The notes: generated by a model not told the origin, from the letters alone. Counted from the stretch's first letter, positions 1 to 5,620 are shown. The stretch: DNA of 6,577 bases from Candidatus Roizmanbacteria bacterium (GCA_026395455.1 JAPLYR010000051.1:1-6577), one strand, 5' to 3'. Translations and numbers: made by a program.

Positions 1-1
1 C

Positions 2-517
2 CGAGAGCGAGTATTTGCTGCCATGCAAAAGGCAACACAAGCAAAACAACAACTTATCCAAGATGAACAATATGCACTGGCTGCGAAAAAAAAAGAGGAA
101 GAACGACTGACAGTGGTTCCACCAGCTCCCCGACAAGAAGGAAAAATTGTTGTAGTAAACTTAAATCTACAACGTCTTTATGCTTACGAAAATGGATTGA
201 CTCTTTTTCCTAATGCTGTACCAATTACAACTGGAAAGCAGGGATTTGAGACTGTAACTGGTGAATTTGCTATCTACATTAAAGAACAACAGCACAAAAT
301 GGTTTCTCCGTTCCCCGGGATATACTATGACGATGTCGTTAATTATTGGATGCCATTTTACTTAGGATATGGACTCCATGATGCACCTTGGCGAGCTGTT
401 TATGGAACGCAAGACTATGGAATTGTTGGAAGTCATGGGTGTGTAAACATCCCGTTTAAGGAGACTTCTATCCTGTATAATTGGGCTGTAGTAGGAACAA
501 GAGTTATTGTTCTGTAA
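2..517 (+). CDS. L,D-transpeptidase (YkuD family), 5' end cut off by window edge
   Basis: Peptidoglycan cross-linking enzyme of the YkuD family. These enzymes use a catalytic cysteine to form 3-3 cross-links or attach proteins outside the cytoplasmic membrane. The frame is open to the window edge, so the Met at base 23 is probably internal; 171 residues are visible. Residues 1-35 are rich in Gln, Lys, Glu and Ala and look like a helical or coiled linker, followed by a Pro-rich hinge (PPAPR). The YkuD domain runs from about 46 to the C-terminus. The catalytic signature is clear: His125 in LHDAPWR, then GSHGCVN with Cys147 as nucleophile. The protein stops just after the domain, as is usual. 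Any signal peptide or membrane anchor lies upstream and cannot be seen. The family call is firm; the substrate is not determinable. The gene ends with TAA inside a hairpin and lies 43 bases before obg on the same strand. Confidence 0.93.
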   Translation, partial: RERVFAAMQKATQAKQQLIQDEQYALAAKKKEEERLTVVPPAPRQEGKIVVVNLNLQRLYAYENGLTLFPNAVPITTGKQGFETVTGEFAIYIKEQQHKMVSPFPGIYYDDVVNYWMPFYLGYGLHDAPWRAVYGTQDYGIVGSHGCVNIPFKETSILYNWAVVGTRVIVL

Positions 518-538
518 CGTTGGGACAATCTAACGTTA
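515..538 (+). other. Hairpin at the end of the L,D-transpeptidase gene
   Basis: A 10-bp stem (515-524 with 529-538, two G-U pairs) closes on an ACAA loop. Its outer part is the repeated AACGTT at 516-521 and 532-537. The left arm includes the stop codon. No T-run follows on the + strand, so it is not a standard intrinsic terminator. It may be a 3'-end stabiliser or processing site between the transpeptidase gene and obg. The pairing is directly visible; the role is unknown. Confidence 0.4.
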
Positions 539-540
539 AA

Positions 541-546
541 TACTAT
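541..546 (+). promoter_or_regulatory. Possible -10 box for obg
   Basis: TACTAT lies 14 bases before the obg ATG. I see no convincing -35 element 16-18 bases upstream, so this is a weak call. It is listed because other genes here have a -10-like box at a similar short distance from the start, and because nothing resembling a Shine-Dalgarno sequence precedes this ATG. Confidence 0.25.
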
Positions 547-560
547 TTAAATTCATACCT

Positions 561-1517
561 ATGTTAATCGACGAAGTATATATCAATGCAAAAGCAGGAA
601 AAGGTGGAGCTGGTCGTGTGGCTTTTTTTCCAATGAAAGCAGGACCATGTGGTGGTGATGGGGGCGATGGTGGAACTGTCATTGTTCGCGGAAAGAAGGA
701 AGTAAAGAATCTTAATACATTTGCAACTAAAAAGGCTTTTGTTGCTGAAGATGGTGGACAAGGTGAAAACTTCAACAAGACTGGACATAGAGGAGCAGAT
801 TCTATACTATACGTTCCTCTGAATACAGAAGTTGTTAATACCATGTTAAAGACAAAGATTGTGGTAACAGAAGTTGATCACGATTATATTTTGTGTAAAG
901 GTGGAAAAGGTGGAAGAGGGAATGATAAATTTAAGTCTGCTACAAATCAAACTCCAAAACATGCAGAGCCTGGTACTCCTGGAGAAAGTTTCCATTTTAA
1001 AATTATTCTAAAGTTAATTGCTGATGCGGGGTTTATTGGACTACCAAATGCTGGAAAGAGTAGTCTCCTAAATGAAATAACGAATGCTCGAGTTGCTACA
1101 GCTCCCTATCCATTTACAACTCTAGAGCCAAATCTAGGAGCATTTGAACATTTTGTCATTGCAGATGTACCAGGTCTTATTGAAGGCGCTTCAAAAGGAA
1201 AAGGTTTGTGGAGTAGATTTTTAAAACATATTGAAAAAGTAAAAGTTCTTTACCACTGTATCAGTGCAGAAAGTGATACTCCAGAAAATGAATATAATAC
1301 GGTGAGAACTGAACTTTCAAACTCGAATCCTATTCTCATAGAAAAGAAGGAACTCATTCTTTTAACAAAAATTGACTTACTTGAACCAGAGGATAGAAAA
1401 AAGAGAATAAAAGCACTTGAAAAGAAGCTAGGACTTCCCGTACTTGGAGTGTCAGTACATGATTTAGATTCAATTGAAGCACTAAAAAAGAATATTCGTG
1501 ATAATGTTGAGGTATAA
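561..1517 (+). CDS. obg: Obg family GTPase (CgtA), short form lacking the C-terminal domain
   Basis: Essential ribosome-associated GTPase of 318 residues, acting in large-subunit assembly and growth control. The Gly-rich Obg fold covers about 1-155 (GKGG, GGDGGDGG at 31-38, KGGKGGRGN at 113-121). The GTPase domain follows: G1 GLPNAGKS 160-167, the G2 Thr in FTTLEPN 185-191, G3 DVPG 202-205 with LIEGA, G4 TKID 269-272, and a G5-like loop near GVSVHD 296-301. Known Obg proteins usually have NKxD at G4 and a Ser-Ala pair at G5; here these are TKID and SVHD. The protein ends just after the G domain, while E. coli and B. subtilis Obg (about 390-430 residues) have an extra C-terminal domain. The ATG is chosen because MLIDEVYINAKAG fits the normal Obg N-terminus. 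It converges with the dihydrouridine synthase gene: only two bases separate obg from that gene's extended stop. Confidence 0.96.
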   Translation: MLIDEVYINAKAGKGGAGRVAFFPMKAGPCGGDGGDGGTVIVRGKKEVKNLNTFATKKAFVAEDGGQGENFNKTGHRGADSILYVPLNTEVVNTMLKTKIVVTEVDHDYILCKGGKGGRGNDKFKSATNQTPKHAEPGTPGESFHFKIILKLIADAGFIGLPNAGKSSLLNEITNARVATAPYPFTTLEPNLGAFEHFVIADVPGLIEGASKGKGLWSRFLKHIEKVKVLYHCISAESDTPENEYNTVRTELSNSNPILIEKKELILLTKIDLLEPEDRKKRIKALEKKLGLPVLGVSVHDLDSIEALKKNIRDNVEV

Positions 1518-1519
1518 CA

Positions 1520-2569
1520 CTAGGCAGTCTCAAGTACTCTATTAAGATCTTCCATTGTCGTAACTTTCATAAGACGATCCCTTAGTCTCGCAGAACCTTC
1601 CATCCCCTTGCAATACCATGAAATATGTTTACGCATTGGGCGTCAGTCTAAATCAGGTCGATATTGTAAACATAATTGCGCATGATACAACATGGCTTTT
1701 TTTCGCTCTTCAAAGGTAGGATGATAATCTTTAAATATCCAAGGATTTCCGAATGCAGCTCGTGCAATAAGTACCCCATCAACACCATACGTTTTCATTT
1801 TATCTTTTGCATCGGTAATACTTGTTACATCCCCATTACCCCAAAGAGTTATATTTGTTCCTCTCGTAAGTTCTTTTGCCTTCGCAATTTCTGCCCAGTC
1901 TGCTTTTCCACTATAGCGTGCATCAAAAGTACGACCATGGAGTGCGATTCTATCTACTCCCGCTTCAATGAGATAGGGGATAACTTCAGTTACTTGTGTA
2001 GCATGATATCCTATTCTTGTTTTAACAGAAATTGGCATTACGTTTGAGCCTTGACAACCTCGTAGGTTAATAGAGGCTAGATTAACAATACAGCTTTTTT
2101 TCTTAATAACTTCAACTGCCCGCTTCATATTGTCAGGAAGGTCTGTGTCTGCAAGCCTTTTTCCATTTAACCACTCGCCTCTTGCAGTTAAAAGAACCTT
2201 GATAATTTCCTTTGCACGGGGAAGATCAAGAAGAAGTGCGGCTCCTCCACCTTTTTTTACAATATTTGTGTCAGGACAGCCCATATTTACATCTATCCCA
2301 GCATACCCTAACTCTGCCGCAACAAAAAAAGCATACATATAGAACGCTGGGTGCGGACCAAAGAATTGAGCAATAATAGGCGTATTTGTTTTATGCTTAT
2401 CGAGAGCATGAAGCAAAGTCTCTCTTCCTCTAAAAAGCCCTTCAGTAGTCACAAATTCCGTATACATAACATCAGGAGTTCCTAGTTCATCAGTCACTTG
2501 TCGAAATGCGGCATCGGTTACTCCATCTACGGGTGCAAGGGCAATAACACCAGGGTCAGATATATTCAT
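1520..2569 (-). CDS. dus: tRNA-dihydrouridine synthase (Dus), interrupted by an in-frame TGA near its C-terminus
   Basis: FMN-dependent enzyme that reduces specific uridines in tRNA to dihydrouridine using NAD(P)H. The TIM-barrel motifs are all present: LAPVDGVTDA at 11-20, VNMGCPDTN at 94-102 with catalytic Cys98, VKTRIG at 182-187, LHGRT at 210-214, GNGDV at 244-248 and ARAAFGNPWIF at 269-279. Codon 309 is TGA (1643-1645). The same frame then continues 40 codons to TAG, and this tail reads RPMRKHISWYCKG..., the usual start of the Dus C-terminal helical tRNA-binding domain. The full frame is 349 codons, normal for the family; stopping at TGA gives 308 and removes most of that domain. Read as Trp, Arg or Gly, the codon would restore the protein. 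Residues about 128-178 look longer than in typical Dus. Start chosen at MNISDPG, since a stop lies 13 codons upstream. Either a recent nonsense mutation or error, or readthrough; specificity (DusA/B/C type) is unclear. Confidence 0.9.
1643..1645 (-). other. In-frame TGA within the dus gene
   Basis: This TGA is preceded by the Asp codon GAC and followed by CGC. UGA followed by C is known as a leaky stop context in bacteria. The conserved RKHxxWY segment begins four codons downstream (after Arg-Pro-Met) in the same frame, so this is a point change and not a frameshift. TGG, CGA or GGA would each become TGA by one base change. Confidence 0.85.
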
Positions 2570-2570
2570 A

Positions 2571-2588
2571 TTACAGATACGATTGTAA
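2571..2588 (-). promoter_or_regulatory. -10 box within a palindrome directly before dus
   Basis: On the - strand, TTACAATCGTATCTGTAA forms a 5-bp inverted repeat (TTACA, 8-base spacer, TGTAA) ending one base before the dus ATG. It contains TACAAT (2587-2582), a good -10 box 12 bases before the ATG, the same box and spacing as in the decarboxylase leader. No good -35 is visible. Transcription from here would give a leader of only about 5 bases. The dyad could be an operator or a 5'-end hairpin; both are inferences. Confidence 0.35.
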
Positions 2589-2611
2589 CAAATATATCTA
2601 TATATGCATTA

Positions 2612-2625
2612 CTACATTTTCTCCT
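2612..2625 (-). other. Shine-Dalgarno-like AGGAG followed by ATG TAG
   Basis: Immediately after the decarboxylase stop, the - strand has AGGAG (2625-2621), three A's, then ATG (2617-2615) directly followed by TAG and TAA. It is the best Shine-Dalgarno-like site I see in the window, yet it leads to a start-stop pair, not a gene. It may be chance or a translation-coupling element before dus. Nothing else is visible in this 60-base gap apart from AT-rich sequence and the dus -10 box. Confidence 0.25.
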
Positions 2626-2629
2626 GTAT

Positions 2630-3748
2630 TCAACCTCTTACGATCTTTTTTCCTTTACATACATCGGAGAAGAATTCATCGATTTTTGTTTTATCTACAT
2701 GTTGCATAACTACCACATGTGCAATATCTCCATAACAAGAAAGTTGCCAATCTGATATGACATCTTTATGCGGCTAATCAAAGTAGACAGTATTGGAAAA
2801 TTGATTCAAATTTGACTGAAATCCTGCATCCTGGAACTTTGAGTGTAAATACTGAGCATTCTCTAAACACAGTTTTGCATCTGCTTTGAGCTTGTCTTTG
2901 CCGTATTTTTTTATTGCGTACCATGCATAGAGTGGGCTATGACCATTTCTTGATCCAGAAATAGTTGTGTCATGAGAGTTAATATACTCTACTTTGTTTT
3001 TGACTTTCTCCACATGGTGCTTTCTTGCGAGGACTATACCAGACATGAGTGGAACTCCTAAAAATTTATGCATAGATATGGCTATACTATCTACTCCTTT
3101 ATCAAAGGAATAAAATGGTGCGCTTTCAATAAAGGGCGTTATCATTCCGGACAATGCACCATCAACATGTATATATGTTTTTTTAATTTTATTTGTGTTT
3201 AAAACAAACTTAATTTTATCCAAATTATCAAAAGCCCCCTTAACGGTTGTTCCACAGTTAACCAAGACAATAGCTTCACCTGACTTATTTTTTCTTAATA
3301 CTCTATTAAAATGTTCATAGTTCATTTCTCCGCTTTCTTGGGACTTAATCTCGACATAGTTCATTCTTAATATTTTTGCGGCTTTAGCTATGGAATAATG
3401 GGTATCTTCGGAAAAATAGAGTGTCGCCTTTGGAAGTGACTCTCGAGCAAGAAACATACCTTCCATATTACCTTCAGTTCCTCCTGATGTGATATATCCC
3501 CATCCATCTTTCTTAGTCATATGATATAGCTCTAAAAAGAAGTGAACAACTTCTTGTTCAAAATGCTTTGAGTGTTTTTTCCATGACAAAGTTGAAAATG
3601 GATCTCCAGCATTGTTGATATAGATACCACATGCTTTTGTGATGAATTCATAATCATATTTCATATTATTAGGAAATCCTAAATACTTATTTTCCAATAA
3701 TTTCATCTGATCGATATATTTGTCTAAGTGGTCATGTATTTTTTTCAT
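2630..3748 (-). CDS. hdc: PLP-dependent histidine decarboxylase-like enzyme (group II), interrupted by an in-frame TAG
   Basis: Group II PLP-dependent decarboxylase most like the Morganella-type histidine decarboxylase and plant serine decarboxylase, converting the amino acid to its amine (histamine or ethanolamine) and CO2 in the cytoplasm. Visible motifs: GYITSGGTEGNMEG at 84-97 (phosphate-binding turn), DTHYS at 115-119 with His117 expected to stack on PLP, HVDGALSG at 194-201 with the Asp contacting the PLP nitrogen, SMHK at 225-228 with Lys228 as the Schiff-base lysine, and SGSRNGHSPL at 264-273. Codon 325 is TAG (2774-2776). The same frame continues 47 codons to TGA through ...DWQLSCYGDIAHVVVMQHV, the standard family C-terminus. 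The full frame of 372 codons matches the roughly 378 residues of Morganella HDC. The ATG aligns with the family N-terminus and sits directly after a terminator T-run, without a Shine-Dalgarno. Substrate uncertain: histidine or serine. Recent nonsense mutation, assembly error or readthrough are all possible. Confidence 0.88.
2774..2776 (-). other. In-frame TAG within the decarboxylase gene
   Basis: This TAG is preceded by the Asp codon GAT and followed by C. It falls in the family's conserved F-x-x-P segment (here TVYFD, stop, PHKD). Homologues I recall carry Arg, Lys or Cys at the stopped position. CAG, AAG, GAG or TGG would become TAG by one change. The frame is unchanged on both sides, so it is not a frameshift. 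Confidence 0.85.
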
Positions 3749-3772
3749 AAAAAAAAACCCGCTTTTGGCGGG
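3749..3772 (-). terminator. Intrinsic terminator abutting the hdc start codon (attenuator)
   Basis: On the - strand CCCGC (3772-3768), loop CAAAA and GCGGG (3762-3758) form a 5-bp all-GC stem followed by nine T's (3757-3749). The last T touches the decarboxylase ATG at 3748. The strong promoter for this gene lies upstream of the terminator, so it would stop transcripts within the gene's own leader, about 114 bases from the predicted start. The hairpin followed by a T-rich stretch is also present on the + strand, but no + strand gene reads into it. Confidence 0.7.
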
Positions 3773-3823
3773 GTGTGTTTTAACTTTTTTTCACACTTAT
3801 CCCGCCCGTGTTGGGGTAATAAG
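3767..3823 (-). promoter_or_regulatory. Predicted antiterminator and anti-antiterminator stems in the hdc leader
   Basis: Two further pairings exclude each other. Stem 1 pairs CTTAT and CCC (3823-3819, 3816-3814) with GGGATAAG (3803-3796), with a two-base bulge. Stem 2 pairs GGCGGG (3806-3801) and GTGTG (3796-3792) with CACAC (3777-3773) and CCCGCC (3772-3767): 11 Watson-Crick pairs, a four-base bulge and a 14-base A-rich loop. Stem 2 uses the right arm of stem 1 and the left arm of the terminator, so stem 1 would permit termination and stem 2 would prevent it. The pairings are read directly; the switching is inference. I do not recognise a known riboswitch aptamer. Confidence 0.5.
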
Positions 3824-3856
3824 CCTGACAAAAAGAACTGATAAATTGTTTTTCAT
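3797..3856 (-). CDS. Possible 19-residue leader peptide upstream of hdc
   Basis: A short frame encodes MKNNLSVLFVRLITPTRAG and ends with TAA, with a second in-frame stop two codons later. Its ATG lies 12 bases after a strong -10 box, so the transcript would begin about six bases before it, a spacing like that of other genes here. The frame spans both arms of stem 1 in the attenuator and its stop codon lies in the stem 2 bulge, so a translating ribosome would change which stem forms. It has no His or Ser run: one Ser, no His, three Leu, two Thr and two Arg codons. The closing RAG recalls the end of the SecM arrest motif, but nothing else matches. It may be a regulatory leader, a free-standing microprotein or chance. 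Confidence 0.4.
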   Translation of the reverse strand: MKNNLSVLFVRLITPTRAG

Positions 3857-3868
3857 ATGTGTTAGTTG

Positions 3869-3897
3869 ATTGTAATAATAGACATAGAAATTGTCAA
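3869..3897 (-). promoter_or_regulatory. Strong sigma-70 type promoter for the hdc leader
   Basis: TTGACA (3897-3892), a 17-base spacer and TACAAT (3874-3869): a perfect -35, ideal spacing and a five-of-six -10. The predicted start is near 3862, leaving a leader of about 114 bases before the decarboxylase ATG. It is the best promoter in the window and would drive the leader peptide, the attenuator, the decarboxylase and perhaps dus. The bases between here and the membrane protein stop at 3958 are AT-rich with no clear terminator. Confidence 0.8.
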
Positions 3898-3957
3898 GGG
3901 CAAAATACGTATATGTTATGTATATAGAGATGAGCTTATTGTAGTAGTCCAATTACA

Positions 3958-5577
3958 TTAGATGATCTCTTCTTTTCTTTTTCTTACGAAGGTAATCCAT
4001 TCTTCAACCACTTCAAAAATAAGCTTAAATGGTGCTTCAATAAGGAAATCAAGAATAAAGATCATGAAATTAAGTTTTGCCAATCCCCCACTAAAAAACT
4101 TTCCCAACGACAGAATTGGCATAAAGAAAAAATCTACCAGCGGAGTAAATACACCTTCTTTTTCAGCTAGTCTATATTCATTAACTATCTGTTTAACTCT
4201 ATAAGAGAAGAAAGTAACAAGGCAGACAAAGAAGATAAAGACGACAATACTTATCATGTTAAATTCAAGTAAAAGCAAACCCTCATAAATAAGGGTCAAT
4301 GTAACGATGAAAGTAAGAGAATAGAAGATAGTAAATCCAAAGATGAGAATAGGCTTTCGCTCAATACCCTTTTTTGGCATGTAGGAAATATTTGTCTCAA
4401 AAGCAGTGTCAGCATCAATTATTTCAAGAATTCTTTGGAATATGTTCTTTGTATTTTCTTCACCTGGGATTTTAAAGACAGAAACGATGAGAAGCATGAG
4501 GAGTGGAGGAAATAGTGTGTTAATACCAATCGATCTCATATTTACCTCACCATACAGCCATTGTGACACTGGGACTTCTAGTATGAGAGCAAATACCATC
4601 TTCGTAAGAAATACGTAAATGAAACTACGAATTGCAAGATTGCGTACTCGTGAATTAAGTTGTTGATATTTTTCTCGACACGTTTCGTCCACTTGTTTCC
4701 AAAGCGACGTTTTATCAGAAAGGATCTCTTGTGCTTCTTTGGCTTTATCCTTGAGAATGCTGAATAGGATGAGGAATGGTGGGAGCTGTTTGCGTGTAAA
4801 ACGAGTTAAGCTATCTACATAACTATTTGTAAGAGTTTCATCTATTTTTTTAAATAATGCTGGCGCTTTTGCAGCAAACACATCCAGCTCTTTGTCTGTA
4901 TAAGTGCTAATCGGCTTATAGAAAGTAACAAAAAGATGATATCTCTGATATGGCAAGTCGCTTTTTCTAAATGATTTTTCAAGTGCTGCTAAGAAATATG
5001 CGTCTTTTTGATCTTCTGATAATCCTTCAATCTTTATTTTTTTGCGTAAAACTTGATAAATAAAGAAAAGGTAGCTTGAAAACCTATTGGCGTTTTCTGG
5101 TGAAAGTGTTTCTTCAATTTCACAGGTCATAAGATCCATGATATATTCCGACAAAAAGTGTTGAATCTCAACAGGTCGACCTGTGATGATTTTGCGTTTT
5201 AAGGTGAGATACTTATTTATAATTTGTTGAATATCAATAAGTTCTTTCCCTCCTAATGAGCCGTTAGCAAAATAGCGTGCCCAAAGAAGTTCTCGGAGCA
5301 CATTCTCAGCTTCGTGAGTTCCCTCAGGATTAAGCATAAGCCGACGAGAAAGAATTCTTTCAATTGCAGCTCGGCGCATAAGATGATCTTCTCTATATTC
5401 CACTGCGTTGCGTAATTTTTCGTATACAAGTGCAAAAAAAGAAACAGCCTGAGACACTGCAATTTTAGAGAGATCATCCGGCCTTGAACGCATTTTAAGT
5501 TGCTTTAAACTTCCTAAAAGTGCATTTGTGAAGTTGGATAATGAGATTGGCTGTGGCTTGTCAATAGGCTCTTCCAT
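3958..5577 (-). CDS. Large multi-pass membrane protein of unknown function
   Basis: I cannot assign a function. The start is placed at the ATG of MEEPIDKPQ (5577), giving 539 residues; a possible upstream ATG at 5616 would add 13 residues but lies upstream of the likely promoter. Residues 1 to about 310 are soluble, helical and highly charged, with no catalytic motif I recognise. A membrane part follows, with hydrophobic segments near 318-337, 353-370, 410-434 and 440-458 (numbered from MEEP), and further hydrophobic or amphipathic helices near 478-492 and 502-522. The protein ends in FEVVEEWITFVRKRKEEII. A soluble loop of about 40 residues lies between the second and third segments. The layout suggests a large cytoplasmic N-terminal domain with a helical membrane anchor or channel-like C-terminal part. 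The proline-poor helical N-terminal region could bind another protein. I associate this type of protein with Patescibacteria, from memory only. It lies 43 bases after the phosphatase gene. Confidence 0.85.
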   Translation of the reverse strand: MEEPIDKPQPISLSNFTNALLGSLKQLKMRSRPDDLSKIAVSQAVSFFALVYEKLRNAVEYREDHLMRRAAIERILSRRLMLNPEGTHEAENVLRELLWARYFANGSLGGKELIDIQQIINKYLTLKRKIITGRPVEIQHFLSEYIMDLMTCEIEETLSPENANRFSSYLFFIYQVLRKKIKIEGLSEDQKDAYFLAALEKSFRKSDLPYQRYHLFVTFYKPISTYTDKELDVFAAKAPALFKKIDETLTNSYVDSLTRFTRKQLPPFLILFSILKDKAKEAQEILSDKTSLWKQVDETCREKYQQLNSRVRNLAIRSFIYVFLTKMVFALILEVPVSQWLYGEVNMRSIGINTLFPPLLMLLIVSVFKIPGEENTKNIFQRILEIIDADTAFETNISYMPKKGIERKPILIFGFTIFYSLTFIVTLTLIYEGLLLLEFNMISIVVFIFFVCLVTFFSYRVKQIVNEYRLAEKEGVFTPLVDFFFMPILSLGKFFSGGLAKLNFMIFILDFLIEAPFKLIFEVVEEWITFVRKRKEEII

Positions 5578-5581
5578 AATC

Positions 5582-5594
5582 GTATAGTATACCA
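5582..5594 (-). promoter_or_regulatory. Extended -10 promoter and GTATA palindrome before the membrane protein gene
   Basis: On the - strand, TGGTATACT is an extended -10 (TG, one base, TATACT at 5591-5586) only 8 bases before the ATG at 5577. Transcription would start about two bases before the ATG, giving an essentially leaderless mRNA. The -35 position (5614-5609) reads GTGTTA, a poor match, which is acceptable with an extended -10. The same bases form a perfect 11-base palindrome, GTATA, G, TATAC (5582-5592), which might be an operator. Confidence 0.5.
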
Positions 5595-5620
5595 CAAATA
5601 ATGACCTATAACACACAAAG

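Noticed and set aside
1605..1645. The dus TGA as a selenocysteine codon with a SECIS hairpin.
   Set aside because: A weak, interrupted stem can be drawn after the TGA, but Cys or Sec is not expected at this place in Dus, the catalytic Cys is elsewhere, and the stem lies within conserved coding sequence.
1676..2047. Open frames on the strand opposite to dus, hdc and the membrane gene (for example 1676-2047, 2130-2342, 2498-2755, 3962-4204, 4406-4618), and on the strand opposite to obg (536-844).
   Set aside because: They lie opposite well-supported genes, show low-complexity or Ser/Ile/Cys-rich translations without domains, and have no start signals. They are shadows.
2774..2776. The decarboxylase TAG as a pyrrolysine codon.
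   Set aside because: No pyl genes are visible, the position is not catalytic, and nothing here suggests this system. A simple mutation, error or ordinary readthrough is more likely.
1520..3748. An alternative genetic code (UGA as Gly, as in Gracilibacteria and SR1, or UGA as Trp).
   Set aside because: Only one in-frame TGA occurs in roughly 2,000 codons across seven genes, and the decarboxylase is interrupted by TAG, which neither code explains. A recoded genome should show TGA in most genes.
3758..3791. A terminator for + strand transcription at the same hairpin.
   Set aside because: The stem and a T-rich stretch exist on the + strand, but no + strand gene lies upstream within 2 kb, so its use in that direction is unsupported.
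3797..3856. The leader peptide as a true SecM-type arrest peptide.
   Set aside because: Only the three residues RAG match; the Pro that follows in SecM is replaced by a stop codon, and the upstream Phe and Trp-Ile spacing does not fit.
5575..5616. A longer start for the membrane protein at 5616.
   Set aside because: The extra residues MCYRSLFVVYYTI are encoded across a good extended -10 promoter and palindrome, which fits an intergenic region better than coding sequence.
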